DNA of 64,000 nucleotides, from positions 248,001 through 312,000 of the forward strand of contig NZ_PVTF01000010.1 of NCBI RefSeq assembly GCF_003002815.1. Direction: 5' to 3'. Position numbers and translations under genes: made by a program. Positions 43,574-53,500 of the stretch are shown here, piece after piece. Under the pieces are notes generated by a model that made no database searches, was not told where the DNA came from, and saw nothing but the letters and a program-made list of their open reading frames with translations. The stretch's first letter is position 1; each line of letters opens with the position of its first letter. The DNA comes from Umezawaea tangerina. Lineage in GTDB: Bacteria > Actinomycetota > Actinomycetes > Mycobacteriales > Pseudonocardiaceae.

Positions 43574-46500
43574 ATGCGTGATCTCACCGGGAAACTGGCC
43601 TTGGTGACGGGTGGCGCGCGCGGGGTCGGCAAGGCGATCGCCACCGAGCTCGCCGCCCGCGGCGCGCACGTGCTGGTCAACTACTTCCACTCGCACGACG
43701 CGGCCAAGGCGACGAAGGCCGAGATCGAGGCCACCGGTGCCCGCGTCGACCTGCTGCGCGCGTCGATCGCCCGTTCGGACCAGACCACTAGGCTGTTCGA
43801 GGAGATCGCGCAGCGCTACGGCCGCCTCGACGTCCTGGTGAACAACGCGGCCGACGGCGCGCTGGTCCCGGTGGACGAGGTGACCGACGACCTGCTGGAC
43901 CGCGCGCTGGACACCAACCTCAAGGGAGCGCTGCGCTGCTCCCGGCTGGCCGCGCCGCTCATGGCGGGCCGCGGCGGCTCGATCGTCACGGTCTCCGCGC
44001 TCGGCGGGTCCCAGCTGGTGATGGCGAACTACCTAGCCTGCGCGCCGGCGAAGGCCGCGGCCGAGGCCGCCATGCGCTACCTCGCCGTCGAGTTCGCCCC
44101 GCTGGGGATCAGGGTCAACACCGCGTCGGCCGCGATGCTCGTCAGCGACGTCGCCGACCAGTTCCCCGACGCCGCGGCCATGCAGCGGGTCATCGAGCGG
44201 TCCACGCCCTTCGGCAGGCTCGGCACCCCGGCCGAGTTCGCCCGCGTGGTCGCGTTCCTCGCCTCCGACGACGCCGCGTGGGTCACCGGCCAGGTGATCC
44301 TCGCCGACGGCGGGCTCAGCCTCGGCGCCGCGACGCTGTCCCCGCCCAAGGCCGCACCGGCCGTCGAGGAGCCCGAGGTCGACGACGACACCATCGCCGT
44401 GGTCGGCATGGGTATGGTCGTGGCCGGTGCGAACGGTCCGGACGAGTTCTGGCGGCTGCGGCTCGACGGCGCGGAGCTGTTCGCGCCCGCGCCGCCGGAC
44501 CGCTGGGAGCGGGCCAACTTCCACTCGGCCGACCACGCCGCCGAGGACAAGGGCTACCAGGACAACGGGGTCTTCATCACCGACTTCACGCCCACCGGCG
44601 CGGACGACGCCGACGGCGAGCTGACCACCCGGTGGCTGCGGCACTCGCTGGAGCAGGCGCTCGACGGCGTGACGTCCCGGCCGGAGGACCGCTTCTCCTT
44701 CCACGTGGGCTACACCGCCGACGGCAGCCAGCACCTGGAGGAGGCCGGGGTGCTCGCGGCCGCGACCTCCTTGTCCGCCGAGGTGCTCGACGGGCTGGCG
44801 CTGACCGACGCCGACCGCGCCGAGGTGCTCGACGGCGTGGCGAAGACCCTGGGGGACCGCTACCGGCGAGGCGCCCACGACCCGTCGCGGTTCCTGCCGC
44901 ACCGGGTCGGCGCGCTGGCGATGGAGGGCCTGCTGCCGGAGGGCACCGAGGTGTCCATGGTGGACACCGCGTGCTCGTCCTCGTTGTACGCCATCGACAT
45001 CGGCATCAAGGGCCTGCTGATGGGCCGGAGCGACGTCGCGGTCTGCGGCGGCGCGTTCGCCCTCGCCCCGCGCGGCACCGTGCTGTTCGCGAAGCTCCAG
45101 GGCCTGTCCGAGCGCGGCGACGTGCGGTCGCTCGACGCCGACGCCGACGGTGTCGTCTTCGCCGACGGCGCCGCGGTCGTGGTGCTGAAGAAGCTCGGCC
45201 GCGCCAAGGCCGACGGCGACCGGGTGCTGGCCGTCGTCGACGCCGTCGGCTCGTCGTCGGACGGCAAGGGCAAGGCCGTCTACGCGCCCAACGCCGACGG
45301 GCAGGACCTGGCCGTGCGCCGCGCGCTCGCGGGCCGCGTGACGGGCGGCGAGGACGTCGACTGGGTGCTCGCGCACGCCACCGGCACGCCCGCGGGCGAC
45401 CTGGCCGAGTTCACCACGCTGCGCCGCCACTTCGGCACGACCCGGCCGACCGCGGTCACGTCCAACAAGTCGCTGATCGGCCACACCGGCTGGGCCGCCG
45501 GGGTCGTGTCGGTGATCGAGGCCGTGCTGGGGCTGGCCAACGACACCATCCCGCCGCAGCACCGGTTCACCGCGCCGCCGGAGGAGTTCCGGATGGCGGA
45601 CACCGGGCTGGAGGTGCCGACCGGGCCGCGGCCGTGGCCGCGCGAGCGGGGCAGGCCGCGCACGGCCGCCGTGTCCGGCTTCGGGTTCGGCGGCACGAAC
45701 GCGCACGTGCTGCTGCGCGACCACGTCCCCGGCGAGCCGCCGCGCACCGCCGACCGCACCGACCGGAAGGTCGTGGTGGTCGGCTGGTCCGGCCACGTCC
45801 CCGGACTGTCCACTCCGGACGAGGTGGCGCGCTGGCTGCACGGCGGCCCCGCCCCGGCGGACGGCTTCGGCGAGACCTACCCGGCGCCGCCGTTCGCCGA
45901 GGTCCGGCTGCCCGCCTCCACGGTCCGCACGGTCGACCGGTGCCAGCTCATGGCCCTGCACTGCGCGCGCGACCTGCGGGGGCAGCTCGGCGGCCTGTGG
46001 GACTCCGGCGCCGAACGCGCGGGCGTGGTCGTCGGCAACCTCGGCCCCACCAGGTCGGCGATGCTCTACGCCACCCGCTGCTACCTCGACGACATGGCGG
46101 TCGCGCTGGCCGACCACCCGGCCGTGGCCGCCGCGCCGGAGTTCACCGAAGCCCTGGCGGCGCGGGTGCGCGAGCTGGTGCCACCGTCCAACGAGGACTC
46201 GTTCCCCGGCATGATGCCGAACGTGGTCTCGGCCAGGATGGCGAACTACTTCGACCTCAACGGCCCCAACATCACCCTGGACTCCGGCCTGTCCTCGGCG
46301 CTGACCGCGTTCGACGTGGCGCACCGCTACCTCGTCGCCGGGGAGCTGGACTACGCGCTCGTCGGCGGCTTCAACGGCAACGCGCTGCCCGAGTACCGGG
46401 CGCTGCTGGGCGACCTGGTGCCCGCGGACGTCCCGCTGGCCGAGGGCGCCTTCCTGTTCGCCCTCACCACCGAGGAGAACGCCGCCGCGCACGGGCTCCC

Positions 46501-49192
46501 GGTGCTGGCGACCCTGGACGTGCCGGGTCCCGAGCACCGCCGCGCGGTCGACTGCGGCCCGTCCTCCCCGGAGCTGGCCCGCTACGCCGGGGCAGCGGGC
46601 GCCGTGGCGGTGGCGCGGGCGCTGACCGGCCCCGCCGGTCCGGTGAGCGTGGTCTGCGACGGCGTGCGGGTCGACCTGACCGTGGCCGCGAAGCCCGCCG
46701 CCGACCTGCCGCGCCGCTACGTCGAGCCGGAGACGCCCGCCGAGGTCAGCAGGTTCGTGCCCCGGCTGCGCGAGAGCGCCGCCCGCGCCGTCCGCCCGGA
46801 GCTGCCGTTCTTCCCGCCCGGCACGGTCGTGGTGACCGACCACCCCGAGCTGCTGGACCGGGTGACCGTGCCCGACGACACCGTCGTGCTGTCGACCCGG
46901 CCGCTGGACCGACCGCGCGCGGGCTGGCACGAGCTGACCGAACGCACGCCGCTCGCGGTCCGCACCGCGCTGGCGGGCTCCACCGCGCGGCACCTGCGCC
47001 TGGTCGCCGACCTCGGCGCCGTGCCCACCCGCGCCGCCGTGCACGCGGGCGACGACCGGCTGACGGTGCTGCACGAGGCCGCGTTCCTGGTGGTGCAGGA
47101 GCGGTACTCCCTGCTGGCCGAGGGCGGCTCGTTCATCTCGCTGCTGCTCGGCGCCCGCCCCGACGGCCGCGACCACCCGTGCCACGGGCTGTTCTCCGCG
47201 CTGGTCAAGTGCAGCTACCACGAGCTGCCGGACTGCCTGGTGTTCGGGCTCTTCACCGCGGACGACGACTTCGCCACCGCCGTGCGCCGCACCGAACGGG
47301 AGAGCGCGTCCGAACGGCTCTACCCGGTGGTCGTGCTCGACCCGGACGGCGCGGGCGGCACGGTCCGCAAGACGCTGGAGCTGGTGCCCGAGGCGGTCGA
47401 GCTGGCCGACCCGACGACGGCCATGCTGTCGGAGGACTCCGTCGTGCTGGCGACCGGCGGCGCGCGCGGCATCACCGCCGAGGTGGTCAAGGAGCTGGCG
47501 CGCGCGTTCCGGCCGACGCTGTACCTGTTGGGCAGCAACCCGTTGGACCGCTACGGCCCCGAGGTGTTCGAGGGCACCGACGAGGAGTTCGCGGCCGGAC
47601 GGCGGCACTTCATCCGCTCCGAGCTGGCCGCCCGCCGCGGCGCGCTCGTCGCCGGGCTCAACCGCGAGTTCGACCGGATGGTCGACGCCCGCGCCGCGCA
47701 CCGCAACATCGCCGAGATGGTCGAGCACTGCGGCGCGGGCCGGGTCACCTACCTCACCTGCGACGTCACCGACCGCGCCGCGGTGGCCGCGGCGGTCGAG
47801 CGGGTGCTCGCCGCGCACGACCGGATCGACCTCGTCGTCAACGCCGCGGGCCGCAACAGGTCCGCGCTGATCCCGGACAAGGACTTCGCCGAGTTCCGCG
47901 CCATCCGCGACCTCAAGGTCGACGGCTACCGCAACCTCAAGAGCGCGCTGCGCGACCGGCCGCCCGCGATGTGGTGCAACTTCGGCTCCCTGCTCGGCCA
48001 CTTCGGGCTGGCGGGCGAGCTGGACTACGGCTCCGGCAACGACTTCCTGGCCTCCGCGGCCGACCACGCCGCCACCCTGTCGGGCACCGACGAGTTCACC
48101 GTCGGCTGGACGCTGTGGGACGGCGTCGGCATCGGCGCGGACGTGCTGGCCCGCTCGTACTTCAAGCGCGGCGGCCTCTACACGCACATGGCCATCACCG
48201 AGGGCGTCCAGCACTTCGTGCGCGAGCTGCACGCCCGCAACCGGCACCCGTTCGTCCTGCACATGGGCGACGCGGAGCTGGAGCTGGGCCGCAGGCTCTA
48301 CCCCGGCTACCTGGAGTCCGGCGACACCGCGCCGCCCTCGGTCCACACCGCCGAGTTCGACCCCGGCGCGCTCCCGGACGTCGGGCACCACCTGGTGCGC
48401 GGCACGCCGACCGTGCCCGCGAGCTGGGTCACCGAGCTGGCCGCGGTCGCCGCCGCCCGGCTCGTGCCGGACCTGGAGGTGGTCGGCTTCGCCGACCTGA
48501 GGTTCGAGCACTTCGTGCAGGCCACCCCGGCGGGGCCGAAGCGGATCACCGCGCGGCTGCTGGAGCGGGGCGACGAGGTGACCTCGGTGCAGGTGCGGAT
48601 CACCGTGGACGTCGTGTCGCCCGGCGGTGTCCGGCTCGTCGAGGACCGGCTGCTGAGCAGCGTCGTGGTGCGGTTCGCCCGCGAGTTCCCGCGCGCCCCG
48701 CACTGGGAGGCGTGGTCGGACGACGACGAGGTCGCGCTGCCCGACCCCTACCACCACGACTCCTCACCGGTCCGGCTGACGGGCCCGTTCGTCGCCACCG
48801 CCGACACCCGCTGGAACCCGCAGGGCAAACGCGCCCGGTTCGCGCCCGCGCTGCCGGGCCCGTCGTCGTTCACGGTGCCCGCCGTGCTGCTGGACGCCAT
48901 GGTGCGCACCGAGGTGCTCGCGCTGGTCGACGGGCGGCTGCCGGTCGCCGTCCCGGTGTCGATCCGGCGCATCGACCTGTACCAGCGCGCCAACGACCAC
49001 GACCTGGTCCGGCTGCACGGGGACCTGGAGATCCACGCCACCCCGGCCGAGTCGACGATCGGCCGCGCCGCGCCCGGCAACAGGTTCGTCGCCACCACGG
49101 CCGACGGCCGTGTCGTCGCCCAGATCCACGACGTCGAGGCGACCGCCCTCGGGTACGTCGACCCCCGCACCGCCGCGACCACGCGAGCGTGA
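43574..49192 (+). CDS. Iterative PKS/lipid synthase: SDR-KS-CLF-KR-DH
   Basis: A 1872-residue protein. Residues 1-255: short-chain reductase with GGARGVGKAIA and a Tyr-x6-Lys pair (YLACAPAK), the spacing of FabL/FabI enoyl reductases rather than YxxxK ketoreductases. 275-715: active KS, Cys467 in VDTACSSSL, His601 in HATGTPAGD, His637 in KSLIGHTGWA. 725-1070: KS-like chain-length-factor domain in which the Cys is Gly905 (TLDSGLSSALTAF). 1285-1560: ketoreductase, ATGGARGITAEVV and Tyr1485. 1590-1872: double-hotdog dehydratase with His1606 (HHLVRGTPTVP) and Asp1774 (LLDAMVRT). The tandem KS-CLF resembles PfaC of PUFA synthases, but the fused FabL-like reductase and KR are unusual. ATG 43574 is preferred (AGGA eight bases upstream); ATG 43565 is also in frame. 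Confidence 0.9.
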   Translation: MRDLTGKLALVTGGARGVGKAIATELAARGAHVLVNYFHSHDAAKATKAEIEATGARVDLLRASIARSDQTTRLFEEIAQRYGRLDVLVNNAADGALVPVDEVTDDLLDRALDTNLKGALRCSRLAAPLMAGRGGSIVTVSALGGSQLVMANYLACAPAKAAAEAAMRYLAVEFAPLGIRVNTASAAMLVSDVADQFPDAAAMQRVIERSTPFGRLGTPAEFARVVAFLASDDAAWVTGQVILADGGLSLGAATLSPPKAAPAVEEPEVDDDTIAVVGMGMVVAGANGPDEFWRLRLDGAELFAPAPPDRWERANFHSADHAAEDKGYQDNGVFITDFTPTGADDADGELTTRWLRHSLEQALDGVTSRPEDRFSFHVGYTADGSQHLEEAGVLAAATSLSAEVLDGLALTDADRAEVLDGVAKTLGDRYRRGAHDPSRFLPHRVGALAMEGLLPEGTEVSMVDTACSSSLYAIDIGIKGLLMGRSDVAVCGGAFALAPRGTVLFAKLQGLSERGDVRSLDADADGVVFADGAAVVVLKKLGRAKADGDRVLAVVDAVGSSSDGKGKAVYAPNADGQDLAVRRALAGRVTGGEDVDWVLAHATGTPAGDLAEFTTLRRHFGTTRPTAVTSNKSLIGHTGWAAGVVSVIEAVLGLANDTIPPQHRFTAPPEEFRMADTGLEVPTGPRPWPRERGRPRTAAVSGFGFGGTNAHVLLRDHVPGEPPRTADRTDRKVVVVGWSGHVPGLSTPDEVARWLHGGPAPADGFGETYPAPPFAEVRLPASTVRTVDRCQLMALHCARDLRGQLGGLWDSGAERAGVVVGNLGPTRSAMLYATRCYLDDMAVALADHPAVAAAPEFTEALAARVRELVPPSNEDSFPGMMPNVVSARMANYFDLNGPNITLDSGLSSALTAFDVAHRYLVAGELDYALVGGFNGNALPEYRALLGDLVPADVPLAEGAFLFALTTEENAAAHGLPVLATLDVPGPEHRRAVDCGPSSPELARYAGAAGAVAVARALTGPAGPVSVVCDGVRVDLTVAAKPAADLPRRYVEPETPAEVSRFVPRLRESAARAVRPELPFFPPGTVVVTDHPELLDRVTVPDDTVVLSTRPLDRPRAGWHELTERTPLAVRTALAGSTARHLRLVADLGAVPTRAAVHAGDDRLTVLHEAAFLVVQERYSLLAEGGSFISLLLGARPDGRDHPCHGLFSALVKCSYHELPDCLVFGLFTADDDFATAVRRTERESASERLYPVVVLDPDGAGGTVRKTLELVPEAVELADPTTAMLSEDSVVLATGGARGITAEVVKELARAFRPTLYLLGSNPLDRYGPEVFEGTDEEFAAGRRHFIRSELAARRGALVAGLNREFDRMVDARAAHRNIAEMVEHCGAGRVTYLTCDVTDRAAVAAAVERVLAAHDRIDLVVNAAGRNRSALIPDKDFAEFRAIRDLKVDGYRNLKSALRDRPPAMWCNFGSLLGHFGLAGELDYGSGNDFLASAADHAATLSGTDEFTVGWTLWDGVGIGADVLARSYFKRGGLYTHMAITEGVQHFVRELHARNRHPFVLHMGDAELELGRRLYPGYLESGDTAPPSVHTAEFDPGALPDVGHHLVRGTPTVPASWVTELAAVAAARLVPDLEVVGFADLRFEHFVQATPAGPKRITARLLERGDEVTSVQVRITVDVVSPGGVRLVEDRLLSSVVVRFAREFPRAPHWEAWSDDDEVALPDPYHHDSSPVRLTGPFVATADTRWNPQGKRARFAPALPGPSSFTVPAVLLDAMVRTEVLALVDGRLPVAVPVSIRRIDLYQRANDHDLVRLHGDLEIHATPAESTIGRAAPGNRFVATTADGRVVAQIHDVEATALGYVDPRTAATTRA

Positions 49193-49212
49193 CCGTCCAC
49201 GAGGAGAACCCG

Positions 49213-50556
49213 GTGGCAGAACAGGTGATCGCGCCCGGCCCCAGCGGCAGCCAGCTGCGGCGGTTCGACCGCGACGCGATCGGGTTCGTGACGGGCCTGG
49301 AGCAGGAGTACGGCGGGGTCGTGCGGATCTCGCTCGGACCGTTCGTGGTGCACCTGGTCAGCGACCCGGCCGCGGTCAAGCACATCCTCCAGGACAACGC
49401 GAAGAACTACGTGCGCGGCAAGTTCTACGGCAACTTCGACCTGTTCTTCGGGCGCGGCATGCTCACCACCGACGGCGCGGAGTGGCGCGAGCGCAGGCAG
49501 GTCAGCCAGCCGTTCTTCCACAAGCCCCGGCTGGTGGAGAAGTCGCCCGCCATCACCGAGTGCGCCTCCGACCTGGTCGACCAGTGGGAGGCCGCCGCCG
49601 ACCGCGGCGACCCGGTCGACGTGACCGACGGCGTGATGACGCTGGCGATGGGCGTGTTCGGGAAGATGTTCCTCGGCGTCGACCTGCGGCCGCACTCCGC
49701 CGAGCTGCAGCCCGCCACGCTGTTCGCCATGCAGGCGGTGCTGCGCAGCGGGTCGGTGTCGCAGCTGCTGCCGCGCTGGGTGCCGACGAGGTACCGGCGC
49801 ACGTCCACCGCGCACCGCGCGACCCTCGACCGGGTGCTGGACGACGTCGTCGAGCGGCACGTGCGCGGCGAGGTGCAGGAGCACACCGTGGTGTCGGCGC
49901 TGCTGGCGGCCCGCGACGAGCACGGCGCGCCGTGGCCGCGCGAGGCCGTGCTGGCGGAGCTGAAGACGCTGTTCCTGGCCGGGCACGAGACCACCGGGTG
50001 CAGCATCGTGTGGACGCTGCACGCGATCTCCCAGCACCCGGAGGTGCGCCGCGGGCTGGAGGCCGAGCTGGCGACCGTCCTGGGTGGACGGACGCCGACC
50101 GTCGAGGACCTACCCGCCCTCGATCACCTGCGACACGTGGTGGCGGAGTCGTTGCGCCTGTACCCCGCGGTGTGGTCGTATCCACGCGACGTCGTGGCCG
50201 ACGACACGATCGGCGGCTACCACGTCCCCGCGGGCAGCTCGGTGCTGCTGTCGTCCTACGCGACGCAGCACAGCCGGAGCCTGTGGGAGAACCCGGAGGC
50301 GTTCGACCCGCGGCGGTTCTGCCCGGCCCACCAGGACGGGGACCGGCCGAAGTACGCGTACTACCCGTTCGGAGGCGGAGCCCGCAAGTGCATCGGTTTC
50401 GAGGCGGCGTTGATGGAGGTCCAGCTCGTCGTCGCCACGGTCGTCCAGCGGGTGCGGATGGATTTGACGCCCGGCAGGCCGACCGGCATCTGGCCGAAGG
50501 CGTCGCTGCGCCCCGTGCCGAACGTCCTGATGACCGCGACGCGCGTGTCGTCATGA
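49213..50556 (+). CDS. Cytochrome P450 of the PKS/lipid operon
   Basis: This ~447-residue P450 has the I-helix TLFLAGHETTGCSIVWTL, ExxR in ESLRLYPAVW and heme-binding PFGGGARKCIGFEAALME. The FGGG-R-C-I-G form and the EAALMEVQ helix are like those of fatty-acid-oxidising P450s (CYP102/CYP4-like) more than of macrolide P450s, consistent with a lipid substrate. GTG 49213 has GAGGAG six bases upstream; GTG 49189 overlaps the PKS stop (GTGA) and would add eight residues, so coupled translation is also possible. Its stop overlaps the next gene's ATG. The likely role is hydroxylation of the chain, perhaps creating the glycosylation site. Confidence 0.9.
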   Translation: MAEQVIAPGPSGSQLRRFDRDAIGFVTGLEQEYGGVVRISLGPFVVHLVSDPAAVKHILQDNAKNYVRGKFYGNFDLFFGRGMLTTDGAEWRERRQVSQPFFHKPRLVEKSPAITECASDLVDQWEAAADRGDPVDVTDGVMTLAMGVFGKMFLGVDLRPHSAELQPATLFAMQAVLRSGSVSQLLPRWVPTRYRRTSTAHRATLDRVLDDVVERHVRGEVQEHTVVSALLAARDEHGAPWPREAVLAELKTLFLAGHETTGCSIVWTLHAISQHPEVRRGLEAELATVLGGRTPTVEDLPALDHLRHVVAESLRLYPAVWSYPRDVVADDTIGGYHVPAGSSVLLSSYATQHSRSLWENPEAFDPRRFCPAHQDGDRPKYAYYPFGGGARKCIGFEAALMEVQLVVATVVQRVRMDLTPGRPTGIWPKASLRPVPNVLMTATRVSS

Positions 50557-53500
50557 GCACCCGGCGGTTCGTCTGGCACCCGCGGCGCACGCCGATGCCG
50601 GACGCGCGGCCGTCGGAGCTGTTGGCGGGCAAGCGGATCCTGCTCATCGGCGGGACGGACGAGTCGGTGGAGGCGGTCGGGGCGGCGCTGCGCGAGCACG
50701 GCGCGGTGCTCGTCGAGCCGGGCCACCTGCGCGACGCCGACGACCGGCCGGACGGGGTCGTCGACCTCACCTCCGACGGCGGGATCGACGACGACTGGCG
50801 ACCCGCGCTGCTGCGCACGATCGGCGCGCTGCGCGGGTGCTACGACGCCTGGGCGGAGGAGACCGACGCGGCCAGGACCTGCTACGTCGCCGTGACCTAC
50901 CTCGGCGGGCGGATGGGGTACCGGGACGCGGGCGACCGGCCGTGGGGTGGGCTGTGGGCGGGGCTGGCCAAGACGCTGCACCAGGAGCTGCCCAACCTGA
51001 ACACCAAGGTCGTCGACATCGACCCGGCCGACGTCGACGCGCTGCCCGGTGTCCTGCTGCGCGAGCTGTACCGGTGGGGGGCCTACGAGGTGGGCTACTC
51101 CGACGGCGTGCGGTACACCCTCGCCCCGCGCCGCGAGGACGGCGTCGAGCCGACGATCCGGCTCGACGAGTCGGACGTGGTGCTGGTGTCCGGTGGCGGG
51201 CGCGGCATCGGGTTCGCGGCCGCGACGAGCCTGGCCGCCGCGCACGGGTGCCGCGTGGTCGTCACCGGGCGCCACCCGCTGCCCGGCCGGGACGAGCCGT
51301 GGAGCGCGCTGGACGACGAGGAGTTCAAGGCGCACCAACGGGACCTGTGGATCCGGGCCAGCGCGGACGGGTCGCTGGCGGCCGTCCGCGCCGAGACCAC
51401 GAGGATGGCGCAGCGCAGGCTGCTCGCGGCGAACCTGGCCTCGGCGCGCGCCGAGGGGCTGCGGCTGGACTACGAGGTGTGCGACTTCACCGACCGCGCC
51501 CAGGTGGACGACCTGCTCGCCCGGCTCGGTCCCGCGCTGTCCGGTGTCGTGCACAACGCGGGCGTGGACACCGCCACCAGGCTGCCCCGGCTGTCGGACG
51601 ACGACATCGTGCGCACGATCGCCACCAAGGTCGACGGTTTCGTCCACCTGTTCGCCGCGCTGCGCGACCGGCCGCTGAAGTTCTTCTCCAACACCGGGTC
51701 CATGAGCGGGCGGCTGGGCGGCATGGTCGGCCAGATCGCCTACGCCGCCGCCAACGACGGCCTCACCAGGCTCGGCCTGTGGGCCGACGCGCGGGCCGGG
51801 TTCCCGGTCTCCACGCTGTGCTGGCCCACGTGGGAGCGGATGGGGCTGATCACCAACTACGACGCCGCCGTCCGGTACATGACCGCCATCGGCGCCGAGG
51901 AGGGCGTGCGGCGCTGGGTCGACGAGCTGCTGGCCCCCGCCCACGGCGAGGTCACGTTCCTCGGCGCGCTCGGCAGCGCGCTGAACCCGGTGCAGGTGCG
52001 GGGTTTCCCGCTGCACCGCGAGGTCCCCGAGTTCGCCGCCGTGTACCCGCGGATCTTCCACCTCGGCACCCCGGTCAGCTACCGGCCCGGCGCCGAGCTG
52101 GTGGCAGACGTCCGGTTCGACGGCACCAGCGCCCCGGTGCTGACCGACTTCGCCGTCTCCGGCGAGCCCGCGGTCCCGGTCGGCGCGCTGCTGGAGAACG
52201 CGCTCGCCTCGGCGGTGTGGGTGCACCCGGCCGGTGACGAGCCGAGGGTGTCGTGGATCGGCGACGTGTCGGTGTGCCTGGACGGCATGCGGCTGGACGG
52301 GGGAGCGGTCGAGCTGCGCCGCACGACGGCGCTGTCCACTGTGGACGGCCGTCCGGTGGTCGACGTGCTGTTCGAACGCCTCGGCCTCGGCCCGGTGGCC
52401 CGGCTGCGGCTGGGCTACGAGCCCGACGACGACTCGGCCGCGCCGGTCGCCGTGCGCGCGGCCCGCGACTCGGCGGCCTCGGCCCCGGTCCGCTGGCTCG
52501 GCGCCGTCATCCCGGTCGCGACCTGGCACGAGGGCGGTCCGGAGAACCGCACCGCGCTGGTCCGCGAGCCCTGCCCGGCCGACCTGTGGACCGTGCCGCT
52601 GACCCCGCCGCTCGCGCTCCCGCTGGCGGCGGTGGAGAACATCGTCCGCTCGGTGCTGCGCGTCCGACCGGGCCCGTTGCTGCGGTTGACCCGCCTGATC
52701 CCGCACGGCCCGCCATCGGCCACCAGCCGCATAGACGGAGACCCCGTCCGCGGCCGCTGGCACGTGGTCGACCCGACCGACGACCGACCGGTGCTCACCG
52801 CGTCGACCCCCACTTCCCCCACCCACCCGGAGGACCAGATGGCGAGCACCGTGGATCCCGAAGCCGTGCACCGCGAAGTAGCCGACATCCTCGTGCGCGT
52901 CCTCGGCGACTACGGCGTCACCGCCGACTCGGTCACCAGGGACACCGACCTGCACACCGACCTCCAGTTCGAGAGCATCGGCACCGACCTCCCGGTGCTG
53001 CTGGGCCACCTCGGCGCCCACTACGGCGGTCGGGTCGACCTCTTCGCGTACCTGCGGGGCCTGGAGATGACCGAGCTGGTCGACCTGAAGGTCGGGTCCC
53101 TTGTGGACGCGGTCGTCGACCAGCTCCGCTCGGCCCCGGCGGACGTGCCGCCGACGGCCCCGCCCGCGTACCCGCCGACCACGCACCCCGCCCCGCCCTC
53201 CGGCGGCGACGGCACGGCCAAGCGCTTCCTCTTCGTGGTCCCGCCGATGACCGGGCACGTCAACCCGACCATCGGGGTCGCCGCGAAGCTCGTGGAACAG
53301 GGCCACCAGGTCGCCTGGGCCGGGTACGCCCCGCTGCTGCGCCCGATCCTGGGCCCCGACGCCGTGGTGTACGACTGCGCGGTTCCGCCCGCCGCCGCCC
53401 GGTGGAGCGAACGCGGCCCCGAGGTGCGGAGCATGCGCTCCATCAAGGTCATGTGGGAGGAGCTGCTCGAACCGCTGGCCCACGCCATGGTCCCCGGCGT

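Noticed and set aside
44033-48757. A long minus-strand open frame opposite the PKS
   Set aside because: Same shadow effect; codon-position GC bias and all catalytic motifs belong to the plus strand.
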